Positions 32,000 through 40,842 of a stretch of 64,000 nt of DNA are shown here, piece by piece. The stretch is taken from NCBI GenBank assembly GCA_017463865.1, contig JAFTOI010000013.1, positions 1 through 64,000 of the forward strand, given 5' to 3'. Positions within the stretch are counted from its first letter, which is position 1, and each line of letters opens with the position of its first letter. The position numbers and the translations under genes are program-made. The notes under the pieces were generated by a model, which was given only the letters and a program-made list of their open reading frames with translations, was not told where the DNA came from and ran no database searches. Origin of the DNA: Clostridia bacterium (GTDB lineage Bacteria > Bacillota > Clostridia > Oscillospirales > CAG-272).

Positions 32000-33187
32000 A
32001 TGATCTATCTTGACAACGCCGCGACCACGAAAATGAGCAAGGTCGCGATCGAAGCAATGTATCCATATTTGGATGAAATATACGGCAACCCCTCCAGCCT
32101 GCACACGGCCGGCCAGCAGGCCAATGAGGCACTGACCGATGCCCGCGCCCGCATCGCCCGTCTGTTCGGCTGCGAGCCGAGGGAGATCACCTTTACCTCA
32201 GGAGGCAGCGAAGCTGACAACCAGGCCATCCTCACCGCCGCCCGCATTGGCGAGCGGGCAGGGAAGCGCCACATCATCTCCACCGCCTTCGAGCATCACG
32301 CTGTACTGCACACGCTGGATAAGCTGGCCAAGTCGGGCTTCGAGGTTACCTTGCTGGATGTTCATGAGAACGGCCTCATCACGGCCGAGCAGGTGGCCGA
32401 GGCCATCCGCCCCGATACCTGCCTGGTGACGGTGATGTACGCCAATAACGAGATCGGCACGATCCAGCCCATCGCGGAGATCGGCGCGGTCTGCCGGGAG
32501 AAGGGCGTCCTCTTCCACACCGACGCGGTGCAGGCTGCGGGACATCTGCATATCAATGTGAAGGAACAGAACATCGACATGCTGTCGCTGTCGGCACATA
32601 AATTCCACGGCCCCAAGGGAATCGGCGCGCTGTACGCCCGCAAGAGCATCCGGCTCGAGTCGCTCATCGAGGGCGGCGCTCAGGAGCGGGGCAAGCGTGC
32701 GGGAACTGAAAACACCCCCGCTATCATGGGAATGGCTGCCGCGCTGGAGGCTGCCTGTGCAAATCTGGATGCCAACGCCGCCCGCATGATCGCGCTTCGC
32801 GACCGGCTGATTGCCGGCCTGCGCGAAATCTCCCACGCCATCCTTAACGGTGATGCCGTCAAGCGCCTGCCCGGCAATGTCAGCTTCTGCTTTGAGGGAA
32901 TCGAGGGCGAATCGCTCCTGCTGCTTCTGGACGACAAAGGTATCTGCGCCTCCTCCGGGTCGGCCTGCACCTCGGGGTCGCTTGACCCCAGCCACGTCCT
33001 GCTGGCCATCGGCCGTGTTCACGACATCGCCCACGGCTCGCTTCGGCTGACCCTGTCGGAAGAGACCACCGAGGACGAGATCGACTACACGATCGCCGCG
33101 GTGAAGGACGTTGTCGAATACCTGCGCGGCATCTCGCCCATCTGGCGGGATCTCTGCAGCGGGAAAAAAGAATTCATCATTAAGTGA
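32000..33187 (+). CDS. nifS: Cysteine desulfurase NifS
   Basis: A 395-residue PLP enzyme that takes sulphur from cysteine for iron-sulphur clusters. MIYLDNAATTKMSK is the family start, LSLSAHKFHGPKG holds the PLP Lys, and ICASSGSACTSGS holds the catalytic Cys on its mobile loop. ATG 32000 follows AAAGGAGACG; the frame stays open upstream, but that part overlaps the terminator and promoter. First gene of nifS-nifU-rrf2; the next gene starts 10 nt downstream. Confidence 0.95.
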   Translation: MIYLDNAATTKMSKVAIEAMYPYLDEIYGNPSSLHTAGQQANEALTDARARIARLFGCEPREITFTSGGSEADNQAILTAARIGERAGKRHIISTAFEHHAVLHTLDKLAKSGFEVTLLDVHENGLITAEQVAEAIRPDTCLVTVMYANNEIGTIQPIAEIGAVCREKGVLFHTDAVQAAGHLHINVKEQNIDMLSLSAHKFHGPKGIGALYARKSIRLESLIEGGAQERGKRAGTENTPAIMGMAAALEAACANLDANAARMIALRDRLIAGLREISHAILNGDAVKRLPGNVSFCFEGIEGESLLLLLDDKGICASSGSACTSGSLDPSHVLLAIGRVHDIAHGSLRLTLSEETTEDEIDYTIAAVKDVVEYLRGISPIWRDLCSGKKEFIIK

Positions 33188-33197
33188 GGAAAAATAT

Positions 33198-33638
33198 ATG
33201 GCACTATACAGTGAAAAAGTAATGGATCATTTCCGCAATCCCCGCAATGTCGGCGTGATCGAAAATGCGGACGGTGTCGGCGAGGTCGGCAATGCCAAGT
33301 GCGGCGACATCATGAAAATCTACCTGAAAATCGAAAACGATATCATCGTGGATGCGAAGTTCGAGACCTTCGGCTGCGGCAGTGCGATCGCGTCCAGCTC
33401 GATGGCCACCGAGCTTATCAAGGGCAAGCCGGTGGCGGAGGCGCTGGCGCTCACCAACAAAGCCGTTGTCGAGGCGCTCGACGGCCTGCCGGCCCACAAG
33501 ATCCACTGCTCGGTGCTGGCCGAGGAGGCGATTAAGCTGGCGCTGAAGGACTACTACGAAAAAACCGGCGCCGACTACGACCACGCGGCTTTCCCCGACT
33601 GTGCTGCCTGTGGTCACTGCTGCGACCATCACGCATAA
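33198..33638 (+). CDS. nifU: Iron-sulphur cluster scaffold NifU (IscU domain)
   Basis: A 146-residue scaffold. The three cluster-binding cysteines are in NAKCGD (with the adjacent Asp), FGCGSAIASSS and IHCSVLAEE. Only the N-terminal IscU-like domain is present, as usual in Clostridia. The tail is unusual: CAACGHCCDHHA adds four Cys and three His at the extreme C-terminus, a possible extra metal site. It receives sulphur from NifS and passes clusters to apoproteins. ATG 33198 follows GAGGAAAAA. Confidence 0.93.
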   Translation: MALYSEKVMDHFRNPRNVGVIENADGVGEVGNAKCGDIMKIYLKIENDIIVDAKFETFGCGSAIASSSMATELIKGKPVAEALALTNKAVVEALDGLPAHKIHCSVLAEEAIKLALKDYYEKTGADYDHAAFPDCAACGHCCDHHA

Positions 33639-33650
33639 AGGAGGGCACAC

Positions 33651-34061
33651 ATGATCATCTCGACCCGCGGCAGATATGCGCTGCGCGTGATGATGGACCT
33701 GGCCGAGAACAGCAGCGGCGATTACATCGCCATGAAGAAGATCGCCGAGCGGCAGGGGCTCCCGCTGAAATATCTTGAGCGCATCCTGCCGGTGCTGACG
33801 CAGAACAGGATCGTCGAGGGCATCCAGGGCAAAGGCGGCGGTTATCGCCTCACCCGCAGGCCGGAGGAATACCCGGTCGGTGAGATCCTGCGGCTGACTG
33901 AGGGCGACCTCGCGCCGGTCACCTGCCTCGAATGCGGCGCGGAGCCCTGTGAAAAGCGCGCCGAGTGCCGCACACTGCCCATGTGGAACAAGCTGCATGG
34001 CATCATCAACGCTTATCTGGACAGCGTGACCATCGCCGACCTGATCGCAGGCAATATCTGA
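33651..34061 (+). CDS. Rrf2-family regulator (IscR-like)
   Basis: A 136-residue winged-helix protein: MIISTRGRYALRVMMDLAEN and PLKYLERILPVLTQNRIV form the DNA-binding part. CLECGAEPCEKRAEC (about residues 88-102) supplies four cysteines of which three could hold a 2Fe-2S cluster, as in IscR. It probably senses iron-sulphur status and represses the operon through the inverted repeats at 31797-31853. ATG 33651 follows AAAGGAGGG; 12 nt after nifU. Confidence 0.92.
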   Translation: MIISTRGRYALRVMMDLAENSSGDYIAMKKIAERQGLPLKYLERILPVLTQNRIVEGIQGKGGGYRLTRRPEEYPVGEILRLTEGDLAPVTCLECGAEPCEKRAECRTLPMWNKLHGIINAYLDSVTIADLIAGNI

Positions 34062-34067
34062 ATCAAC

Positions 34068-34104
34068 AAAGTCCCCGAGCGGCGGCTGCCGTTCGGGGAC
34101 TTTT
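34068..34104. terminator. Terminator of the nifS-nifU-rrf2 operon
   Basis: Eleven-bp outer stem AAAGTCCCCGA / TCGGGGACTTT with a 13-nt loop and TTTT. It is also usable by the convergent lipoprotein gene. Confidence 0.8.
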
Positions 34105-34105
34105 C

Positions 34106-34468
34106 TCATTCGCCGCAGGTCCGGCAGACCCGCGCCTTGCCGGCCGCTTTCGCGTCGACCACACTGCCCGAGAGCACCGACTTCGCCTGCTTGAGCGAAG
34201 CACAGGCGGGATCAGTGTGCCAGACGCTGCCGCTGGGCGACCAGTAGACAGTTTCCGCATCGGATGCATCTGCCGGTTCGAGTTCGCTCGTTTCGGGGAG
34301 AGGCGGTGCGGTCGTCTCAGCCGCGCGAAGCGATTCCTCCGCCGATTCAAGCATGGCGCGGATCTGCTCCGGCGTGACCGTCTCAGTCACATCAAAGCCG
34401 TCGCCCCCGGCCGCACAGCCGCAGAGCAGGAGCACCAGCAGCGCGGCCGCGATCCCACGGCCGATCAT
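34106..34468 (-). CDS. Small lipoprotein with Cys/His metal-binding C-terminal module
   Basis: A 120-residue protein. Signal with lipobox LCGC (Cys18), an acidic helical linker (EQIRAMLESAEESLRAAE), then a compact module: VYWSPSGSVWHTDPACASL and VCRTCG. The pattern YW..G..WH..C..L...C..C resembles the small Ada/nuclease-associated zinc-binding module found at the C-termini of some exported proteins. Function unknown. Its ATG overlaps the stop of the upstream oxidoreductase gene (ATGA at 34465), so it is coexpressed. Confidence 0.75.
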   Translation of the reverse strand: MIGRGIAAALLVLLLCGCAAGGDGFDVTETVTPEQIRAMLESAEESLRAAETTAPPLPETSELEPADASDAETVYWSPSGSVWHTDPACASLKQAKSVLSGSVVDAKAAGKARVCRTCGE

Positions 34469-35763
34469 TGCCCGGCGCGCGCCGCCGCCTCGGCGGCGAA
34501 TTGCTCCATGTCGATGACGGTACCGGTGAGGCGCGATTCCTCAGCGGCGAAGGCGATGAGGTGGTTCTCGCAAGCCTCACGCAGCGAGCAGATCGACTTG
34601 CCATGATACTCGCCCTTCAGACGGGCGAAGAAGGCGTTCATGATGCCCTCGTCACCGCCGCCGTGGCCGCCGGTGATCATCTCGCCCGCAACGGCGTCAG
34701 CGATGGTGATCTGCTCGGTGGTGCGGGTGGCGAAGTCGTAGTAAGTGAAGAAGGGCTCGGCCATCTTGCCGTGCAGGGTGCCGGCGGTGCCCATGACGAA
34801 GATCTCGCGCCCGCCTCGGTTGAAGGCAGCCATCGAGAAGCTGACAAGGATATCTTTGTTGAATTCGAGGTTGACGACCTGATGGTCGACGACATCGTTG
34901 TCGCAGCCCCAGACACAGCGGCCGTAGTTGGTCGTGCGCAGGGCGTGCTCAACATCGGCGTTGGTGGGATTGATCCGCCCGGTGGAGGAGCGGCGGAACC
35001 AGCCGTTTTTCTCATCTTCGAGATAAAGCTTGACGGCATTGTACGGACAGCTGTCACCGTGCGGACAGCCGTCGATGCAACGGTCAGGTGCACCGGCGGG
35101 GCGGTTCTCGGCGGTGAAATAGGACAGCGTGCCGAAGGACTGCACACGCCGACAGGGCTGGCCGACCAGCCACTGCAGAATGTCCATGTCATGACAGCTC
35201 TTCTGCAGGATCATCGGCGACGAGCGCGCGGTGTTGCCCCAGTTGCCGCGCACGAAGCTGTGGCTCTGGTGAACATTGCCCACATCCTCGCTGTGGCGGA
35301 TCTGCATCACGCGGCCAACCTTCCCGCTGTCGATGAGGTTCTTGAGCCCCATGAAAAAGGGTGTGTAGCGCAGCACATGGCAGACCAGCACATTGACGTC
35401 AGCTGTCTCGGCGGCCTCGACCAGACGCATGCATTCCTCAGGCGTCGCACCGGCCGGCTTCTCGAGCAGGATCTCATAGCGCTTCTCAATGGCGGCCAGC
35501 GCCGGCTCGACGTGGTCGCGGTCCATGGTGCAGATGATGCAGGCGTCGGCCAGCCGGGGCAGAGCGAGCAGGGGCCGCCAGTCGGTGAAGACCATCTCGT
35601 CGGGGATGTGGTGGGTCTGCTGGATGTACTGTCGACGGTCGTCGATAGGCTCAGCGACGGCGACGACGGCATATTCGTCGGCGTGGCGGGCAATGTAGTC
35701 GGTGTATGTCTTGCCGCGCGCACCCGCGCCAACGAGGATAACGGTTTTCTTTTGGGTGTTCAT
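34465..35763 (-). CDS. Gfo/Idh/MocA-family oxidoreductase
   Basis: A 432-residue NAD(P)-dependent sugar or polyol dehydrogenase. Residues 5-35 form the Rossmann dinucleotide site (VILVGAGARGKTYTDY), LLEKPAGATPEE is the conserved EKP motif (Lys in catalysis) near 95, and SCHDMDILQWL near 190 holds the usual catalytic His/Asp. An internal CIDGCPHGDSCPYNAVKLY segment is an insertion common in a Clostridial subgroup. ATG 35763 follows GGAGGC. It forms a two-gene unit with the small lipoprotein. Confidence 0.88.
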   Translation of the reverse strand: MNTQKKTVILVGAGARGKTYTDYIARHADEYAVVAVAEPIDDRRQYIQQTHHIPDEMVFTDWRPLLALPRLADACIICTMDRDHVEPALAAIEKRYEILLEKPAGATPEECMRLVEAAETADVNVLVCHVLRYTPFFMGLKNLIDSGKVGRVMQIRHSEDVGNVHQSHSFVRGNWGNTARSSPMILQKSCHDMDILQWLVGQPCRRVQSFGTLSYFTAENRPAGAPDRCIDGCPHGDSCPYNAVKLYLEDEKNGWFRRSSTGRINPTNADVEHALRTTNYGRCVWGCDNDVVDHQVVNLEFNKDILVSFSMAAFNRGGREIFVMGTAGTLHGKMAEPFFTYYDFATRTTEQITIADAVAGEMITGGHGGGDEGIMNAFFARLKGEYHGKSICSLREACENHLIAFAAEESRLTGTVIDMEQFAAEAAARAGQ

Positions 35764-35794
35764 GTGATGCCTCCGATGTGCGTGATTTGCTTCC

Positions 35795-35823
35795 ATTATA
35801 GCAAACCTCGCCGGATGTGTCAA
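35795..35823 (-). promoter_or_regulatory. Promoter of the oxidoreductase-lipoprotein unit
   Basis: Minus strand TTGACA (35818-35823), 17 bp, TATAAT (35795-35800). Confidence 0.8.
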
Positions 35824-35860
35824 GGTAAAAAACGGATTTTTCGACACGGCGAATGCCGAA

Positions 35861-35886
35861 AACTGCCGGCCTGCAGGCCGGCAGTT
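35861..35886 (-). terminator. Terminator of the AEC-isomerase-oxidoreductase operon
   Basis: Eleven-bp stem AACTGCCGGCC / GGCCGGCAGTT around TGCA, followed on the minus strand by TTTTCGG. It separates this operon from the next promoter. Confidence 0.75.
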
Positions 35887-35888
35887 GT

Positions 35889-36746
35889 TTATTCATCCAT
35901 CGCCGCGATGCGCGATGCGCGCGCGCAGATCATGCGCAGATACTGCTCCATCGTGCAGTCCTCGGGCACCGGCGTGCGGCGCAGACCGTCAGCGGGCGCC
36001 TTGCCGGTCTCGATGGTGATCGTCCCGCGATAGCCGACGCTGCGCAGCCGCGCTGCGACGGCATCAAAGTCAATGCTGCCCTCGTAGGGGAGCAGATGAC
36101 TGTCGTCGTTCCAGGTGATGACAGCCGGGTCTTGCTGGCCGTTGTTATCGTGAACATGCGTGCCGATCAGCAGGTCGCCGAACTCTGCAGCGACATCGAG
36201 CCCGCCAGGATAGCAGTGCTCATGCCCCACATCCCACGTGAAGCCCAGCCCCTCGGGGCAGATTTCGCGCAGCCGCTCGAGCAGGGCGCGCATCTCGTAC
36301 TGCGGGAACTCGACGTTCTCGAAGCAGGCCCGCACGCCGCACTTCGCCGCATACTCGACCACCTCGGCAAACCGCCGCAGTCCCAGCTCCGACCACTTCT
36401 GCATGCCCGGGTCAGCGGGATTGAACTGCGGCACATTCATGCAGTGCAGCGTGAAGTAACCGATGCCGCAGGCGCGGCATCGGTCGGCGACGGCTTTGAG
36501 CGTCGGCACCCACGCCTCACCCTTCTCGCTTTCGTCCCAGATGGCGTTGATCCCACCGAAGGGGGCGTGGATCGACTCGTAGACGAGCCCCACCTCGTTG
36601 GCTGTGCGGCAGATCAGCTCGAGATCAGCCTCGCTGACCATGCCGGTGAAAAAGCTGTCAAATCCAGCCGCGCGGATGGCGCGCAGCTTCTCGTCGGGCG
36701 GGGCGGGGAAGCCCCAGCCCGAGAGCGATATGCCTGTCTTCCACAT
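35889..36746 (-). CDS. Sugar phosphate isomerase/epimerase, TIM barrel
   Basis: A 285-residue xylose-isomerase-like TIM barrel. SIHAPFGG, FTLHCMNV, ACFENVEF (Glu), GFTWDVGHEHC (Asp, His), GTHVHDNNG (His-Asp) and TITIETG (Glu) line the metal site. ATG 36746 is preceded by GGAAG and starts 5 nt after the oxidoreductase stop; a longer reading lies inside that gene. Members isomerise or dehydrate oxidised sugars and inositols. It is the last gene of a four-gene operon. Confidence 0.85.
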   Translation of the reverse strand: MWKTGISLSGWGFPAPPDEKLRAIRAAGFDSFFTGMVSEADLELICRTANEVGLVYESIHAPFGGINAIWDESEKGEAWVPTLKAVADRCRACGIGYFTLHCMNVPQFNPADPGMQKWSELGLRRFAEVVEYAAKCGVRACFENVEFPQYEMRALLERLREICPEGLGFTWDVGHEHCYPGGLDVAAEFGDLLIGTHVHDNNGQQDPAVITWNDDSHLLPYEGSIDFDAVAARLRSVGYRGTITIETGKAPADGLRRTPVPEDCTMEQYLRMICARASRIAAMDE

Positions 36747-36751
36747 GGCGC

Positions 36752-37858
36752 TTACTTCCAGAGGATGGTCTCGGGCGTCGTCCAGAGCCCGTCTGGCTTG
36801 GCCGCCGTTGTGGTGATGTCGAGTCTGCGCCCGGCTTCGCCCGATTCGTCCATGGCGAGGATGACGTCGGTGGTGTGGTAGGCCAGCTCGGCGCTGGCCT
36901 TGTGCGGCACGCCGGCCTCGATGCTGCGGATCATGTCGACGATGCCGATGCCGCGGCCGTACTCGGCGTACTCGACGAACTGCGGCAGCACGCGCCACTC
37001 GCTGTCCTTGAAGCGGCGGATCAGCACGTCACCCTTGTAGCGGTTGGGGTCGGGGATGACCATCGTGCCCTTTTCGCCGTAGACCTCAATGTAGGGCTGC
37101 TTGGTGTGCCAGATGTCGAAGGCGTTGACGAAGGTGGCGATGACGCCGCTCTCGAAGGAGAGAGTGCTGGAGACGTAGGTCGGCACCTCGACCTGGATCT
37201 TCTCACCGCGGCGGGGCTCAACTTTGATGGTGCGTTCAGGCCAGGTGATCTTGGACATGGTCATGACGCTGGCCACAGGGCCGAGCAGGCTGACGAACAT
37301 GTTGAGGTAGTAGGGGGCCATGTCCATCATCGGGCCTGCGCCCTTATGGTAGAAGAAGTCGGCGTCGGGGCGCCAGTACTCGTTGCCGCGCATGGCGCAG
37401 ATGGCATTGACACCAATCGGTGCGCCGATCCAGTCCTCTTCCAGCGCTTTTTTGGCGGTCTGGGCGGGGGCGCTCATGAAGGAGTCGGGGGCGCAGCCGA
37501 CGCGCTTGCCGCAGCGCTTGGCGGTGTCGATGATGTTCTGCATGCCCTCGCGCGAGATGGCCAGCGGCTTTTCGGTGTAGACGTGCTTGCCGGCCTCGAG
37601 CGCACGGATGGTGACGGCCTCATGCGCCGCCGGGACGGTCAGATTGAGCACGATGTCGATGTCGGGATCGTCGTAGACGATCTCAGGTGCACCCCAGCGG
37701 GCGACCTCGTACTTTTCGGCACGCTCTTTGGCCTTGGCAAGGTCGATATCACCGAGCGCGACGATCTCGAAATAATCCGCGTAAACTTCCTTGGCGTGGC
37801 GGAGATAGTTGCCCGCGATCGCGCCGCAGCCGATGAGACCCACTTTGTATTTTTTCAT
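36752..37858 (-). CDS. Gfo/Idh/MocA-family oxidoreductase
   Basis: A 368-residue dehydrogenase. KVGLIGCGAIAGNYLRH is the dinucleotide-binding start, YTEKPLAISREGM the EKP motif near residue 95, and GPMMDMAPYYLNMF near 180 the substrate-site helix with Asp. It is likely to oxidise a sugar or cyclitol hydroxyl using NAD+. It lies between two TIM-barrel isomerases, 32 nt after one and 5 nt before the other. ATG 37858 follows AAGGAAGGA. Confidence 0.9.
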   Translation of the reverse strand: MKKYKVGLIGCGAIAGNYLRHAKEVYADYFEIVALGDIDLAKAKERAEKYEVARWGAPEIVYDDPDIDIVLNLTVPAAHEAVTIRALEAGKHVYTEKPLAISREGMQNIIDTAKRCGKRVGCAPDSFMSAPAQTAKKALEEDWIGAPIGVNAICAMRGNEYWRPDADFFYHKGAGPMMDMAPYYLNMFVSLLGPVASVMTMSKITWPERTIKVEPRRGEKIQVEVPTYVSSTLSFESGVIATFVNAFDIWHTKQPYIEVYGEKGTMVIPDPNRYKGDVLIRRFKDSEWRVLPQFVEYAEYGRGIGIVDMIRSIEAGVPHKASAELAYHTTDVILAMDESGEAGRRLDITTTAAKPDGLWTTPETILWK

Positions 37859-37890
37859 GATGCATTCCTTCCTTGTTTATGAAATTTGCT

Positions 37891-38724
37891 TCAGCTGAGC
37901 AGATCAGTCAAATAGTTGTAGCTTTTCGCCGCGAGTGCGACCACTTCCTCAAACGTGCCGCCGCCCTCGGTCTCGACCGAGACAACGCCCTCGTAGCCGG
38001 TGTCCCGCAGGTACTCGAGACAGCCGCGCACGTTGACGACGCCGTCGCCCACGGCAACACACTGCTTTTCTGCGTTGATGTCCTTGGTGTGGCAGTGCAC
38101 GACGCGGTCGCGGATGGTGCGGAGTACCTCCAGTTCATCTTCCTTGCCCTCGGCGCAGGCCCAGCCCGATTTGTTGTTGCCGCTCTCGACGTAGGAGGCG
38201 CGGAAGATGTTGCAGGCGTCGTAGTTGATGCCCAGCACATCGGGGCCGGCCAGCGACATCATCTGCTTCAGTCCCGCACCGGTCAGCGAGAAGGTGCCGT
38301 GCGGCTCGATGGCGACGATGACGTTGCTCTTTTTCGCGGCCTCAAGGATGGGCGCGAGCTTGTCGGCGAAGACCTTCCACGCCTCCTCGTCGCTCATCTC
38401 CTTGGGCTTCTTGCCGTCGCCCGTGTGCAGTACCGGGATGCCGGCCGCCGCCGCCCATTCGACCGAGCGAATGCCCGACTCAACGGCGTTCGGATTGGCG
38501 ATGATGTTGCCGTTGAGCGACCAGAGCCCCGTGATCCCCTTGAAGCCGTACTTTTCCTTGAGCCGCACCAGCGCCTCCGGGTCGTCCTGCTCGACGTTGA
38601 CGTGCGGACACCACGGGCCGACTGCCTGCGTCTCAAAGTATTCGTAGCCGATGCCCCGGATCGCCTCAAGCGCGCGCTCAAGCTCGAATTCCCGGAACAA
38701 GACCGATCCGCAACCGATTTTCAT
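37891..38724 (-). CDS. Sugar phosphate isomerase/epimerase, TIM barrel
   Basis: A 277-residue TIM barrel distinct from its neighbour at 35889. VLHTGDGKKP, VAIEPHGTF (Glu, His), GINYDACNIF (Asp), VVHCHTKDIN (His) and GVVSVETEGGG (Glu) supply metal ligands in the usual order. IolE/IolI-type and C-glycoside-cleaving enzymes belong to the same superfamily. It follows the transporter gene by 39 nt with GGAGG upstream of ATG 38724. Confidence 0.87.
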   Translation of the reverse strand: MKIGCGSVLFREFELERALEAIRGIGYEYFETQAVGPWCPHVNVEQDDPEALVRLKEKYGFKGITGLWSLNGNIIANPNAVESGIRSVEWAAAAGIPVLHTGDGKKPKEMSDEEAWKVFADKLAPILEAAKKSNVIVAIEPHGTFSLTGAGLKQMMSLAGPDVLGINYDACNIFRASYVESGNNKSGWACAEGKEDELEVLRTIRDRVVHCHTKDINAEKQCVAVGDGVVNVRGCLEYLRDTGYEGVVSVETEGGGTFEEVVALAAKSYNYLTDLLS

Positions 38725-38763
38725 GATAATAACCTCCGGTATATAAATATTGTAGGCTCTTTC

Positions 38764-39705
38764 TCAGAAGAGCAGTTCAAACAAAAGGGAAAGCATGGGT
38801 AGTGTCGCGATGCAGAGCAGAGTCGTGCCCAGCGTCAGCGTGGCGGTGTACTCGGCGTCAGTGCCATATTGCCCGGCCATGGCCGGAGCTGATGCCGCCG
38901 TCGAGACGCCGGTCGCGAGGAACATCGCCGCCGCCAGCTCGGCCGGCGCGCCGCATAGGCGCAGGATGAGCATGCTCAGTACCGGCGCGGCGATCAGCTT
39001 GACCAGCGCTGTTTTGTACAGATCTGTCTGCCCGAAGATAGCGCGCAGGCGCAGGCCGGACAGCTCACAGCCCAGCACCAGCATGGACAGGGGCGTCGTC
39101 AGCTGGGCAGGGTAGTTGGCGTAGGCGACGAGCCGCGGCAGATGCGTTTTCCAGCCCGTCACTGTCAGCACGGCACCGAGGACGACTACCCAGACGATCG
39201 GCTTGCACAGGATCGCCCGCAGGCGCACATTTGCCCGGTCACCCGAGAGCATATAGATGCCCAGCGTCAGCAGGCAGAGGGTGCTGGAGACATTGAACAG
39301 CGAGACGTATACGACCACCTCCGGCTGCCCCGGAAACATGGCCTCGGTCAGCGGGATGCCGAGAAAGCCGCAGTTGGCGAAGACCGCGCAGAACCGCGCG
39401 GCGCCATGCCGCCGGCCGCAGCCCTCGGCGTGGGGGAAGAGCAGGGTGCTGAGCCCCCACAGCACGGCTGTCAGGCCGAAGGGCAGCAGCAGCGCCCAGG
39501 CGATGCTGCGTCCATCCAGGGCGGAGAGATCCGCCTCAAGCAGGCGCGCCAGCACCAGCGCCGGCATGGCGACGTCGCCCAGAATACCGCCGATCGCGGC
39601 CCGCGCACCGATGTCCAGCCGCTTCAGCCGGCCAAGGACAAAGCCCGGCACCGCCAGCACGACAAACAGCACCACGCTGCGCAGAAGAACAGTGAAGTTG
39701 AGCAT
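38764..39705 (-). CDS. AEC-family (auxin efflux carrier-like) transporter
   Basis: A 313-residue membrane protein with about ten segments in two inverted repeats. ANCGFLGIPLTEAMF (near residue 115) is the conserved first-repeat motif; ATGVSTAASAPAMAGQYG near 265 matches the second. Bacterial AEC proteins export or import organic acids such as malate or malonate. ATG 39705 is chosen (GGAGG 5 nt upstream); GTG at 39711 is an alternative. First gene of the operon with two isomerases and an oxidoreductase, and divergent from an AraC regulator. Confidence 0.85.
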   Translation of the reverse strand: MLNFTVLLRSVVLFVVLAVPGFVLGRLKRLDIGARAAIGGILGDVAMPALVLARLLEADLSALDGRSIAWALLLPFGLTAVLWGLSTLLFPHAEGCGRRHGAARFCAVFANCGFLGIPLTEAMFPGQPEVVVYVSLFNVSSTLCLLTLGIYMLSGDRANVRLRAILCKPIVWVVVLGAVLTVTGWKTHLPRLVAYANYPAQLTTPLSMLVLGCELSGLRLRAIFGQTDLYKTALVKLIAAPVLSMLILRLCGAPAELAAAMFLATGVSTAASAPAMAGQYGTDAEYTATLTLGTTLLCIATLPMLSLLFELLF

Positions 39706-39797
39706 GCGCACCTCCAGACCTCGGATGATCTGGCTCTATTCTATCAGCATCGCCGCAAAATAGCAATGTTCAAATCGGCCTACTTTGCAAAAAATCC

Positions 39798-39850
39798 GTC
39801 CGAATCGGACATGATAGGGGCTTGCCAAACCGTTGAAACTGTGCTATACT
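39798..39850 (+). promoter_or_regulatory. AraC gene promoter with upstream palindrome
   Basis: TTGCCA (39822-39827), 17 bp, TATACT (39845-39850). GTCCGA-A-TCGGAC, a perfect 13-bp odd palindrome, is at 39798-39810, between the two divergent genes and suited to an operator. Confidence 0.65.
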
Positions 39851-39883
39851 GATGGCAAACTCCCCGAAAGTGAGGCACACCGC

Positions 39884-40759
39884 ATGGACGCTGCCCTGAC
39901 GCTAAACCGTTTTCCTTCTTTCGATATCCGCAAATTTGACATCGAGATTCACAACGAATTCATGGACTGCCGCGTCTTTTGGGCGCGCGTGGTCTCCAGC
40001 GACCGCGAGGGACTGCTCACCCAGTACACCAAGCACACCTTTTACGAGGTGCAGTATGCCCTCGAGGGGCGCATCGAGATGCTGCTCGACAACAGCCGCC
40101 GCGTCAGTCTGGCCGAATCGGACTTCATCGTGATCCCGCCCGACACCTACCACCAGATCGTCGACAGCGACCATGTGGGTGCGCGCTTCATCATGGCCTT
40201 CTCGGTCACCCGACGGGATGAGCGTATCCGTGCGGTGCTGGATAAACTCAATTCCCCCGTCCCCTGCCGGGAGACCGCACACATGCGGACGCTGCTCGAG
40301 ATGATCCTCGCTCGCCCCTACCAGGACGAGCCGGTGCGGCGGCGGATCATCACCACCCTGCTCGAAAGCTTTCTGCTCGAGATGCTCGAGACCCTCTGCC
40401 CCAGCCGGCCGCGCTTTGATGACGCCGACGACACCCGCGTGGAAGCCATCCTCGCCTGCATCCGCGACTGTCACGGGATCGGCATTCAGGTCAGCGATAT
40501 CGCGCGCCGCTTCAGCCTCAGTGAGCGCCACCTTTGTCGCCTCATCCGCGCGGCCACCGGCCAAAATCTGCGCGAGCTGATTCAGCACGAGAAGCTGCAG
40601 CACATCGAGGCGCTGATCGCCTCCACCGACCTCTCGCTCTGCGAGATCGCCGGCCTGTGCGGGTTCTCAGATGTTTACGCCATGAACCGCTTTTTCCGGC
40701 GCTATAATCTGACCAATCTCTCCGCCTTCCGCCGCCTGTCCAAGAATCGGCAGACATGA
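39884..40759 (+). CDS. AraC-family regulator
   Basis: A 291-residue regulator. The first 110 residues are a cupin-like sensor (FYEVQYALEGRIEMLL, DFIVIPPDTYHQIV). The last 100 hold two helix-turn-helix units (VSDIARRFSLSERHLCRLI; LSLCEIAGLCGFSDVYAMNRFF). ATG 39884 follows GTGAGG; an upstream in-frame start falls in the promoter. It is divergent from the AEC-isomerase-oxidoreductase operon, its most probable target. Confidence 0.9.
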   Translation: MDAALTLNRFPSFDIRKFDIEIHNEFMDCRVFWARVVSSDREGLLTQYTKHTFYEVQYALEGRIEMLLDNSRRVSLAESDFIVIPPDTYHQIVDSDHVGARFIMAFSVTRRDERIRAVLDKLNSPVPCRETAHMRTLLEMILARPYQDEPVRRRIITTLLESFLLEMLETLCPSRPRFDDADDTRVEAILACIRDCHGIGIQVSDIARRFSLSERHLCRLIRAATGQNLRELIQHEKLQHIEALIASTDLSLCEIAGLCGFSDVYAMNRFFRRYNLTNLSAFRRLSKNRQT

Positions 40760-40780
40760 AGCCAAATTTCCACGCCGCCC

Positions 40781-40809
40781 TTGACAATCCCCGCATTTTC
40801 CTGTATAAT
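40781..40809 (+). promoter_or_regulatory. Promoter of the VOC-protein gene
   Basis: TTGACA (40781-40786), 17 bp, TATAAT (40804-40809): full consensus. Confidence 0.85.
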
Positions 40810-40842
40810 GCAGTTACCATATTCTTTTGGGAGGACTGTCAC

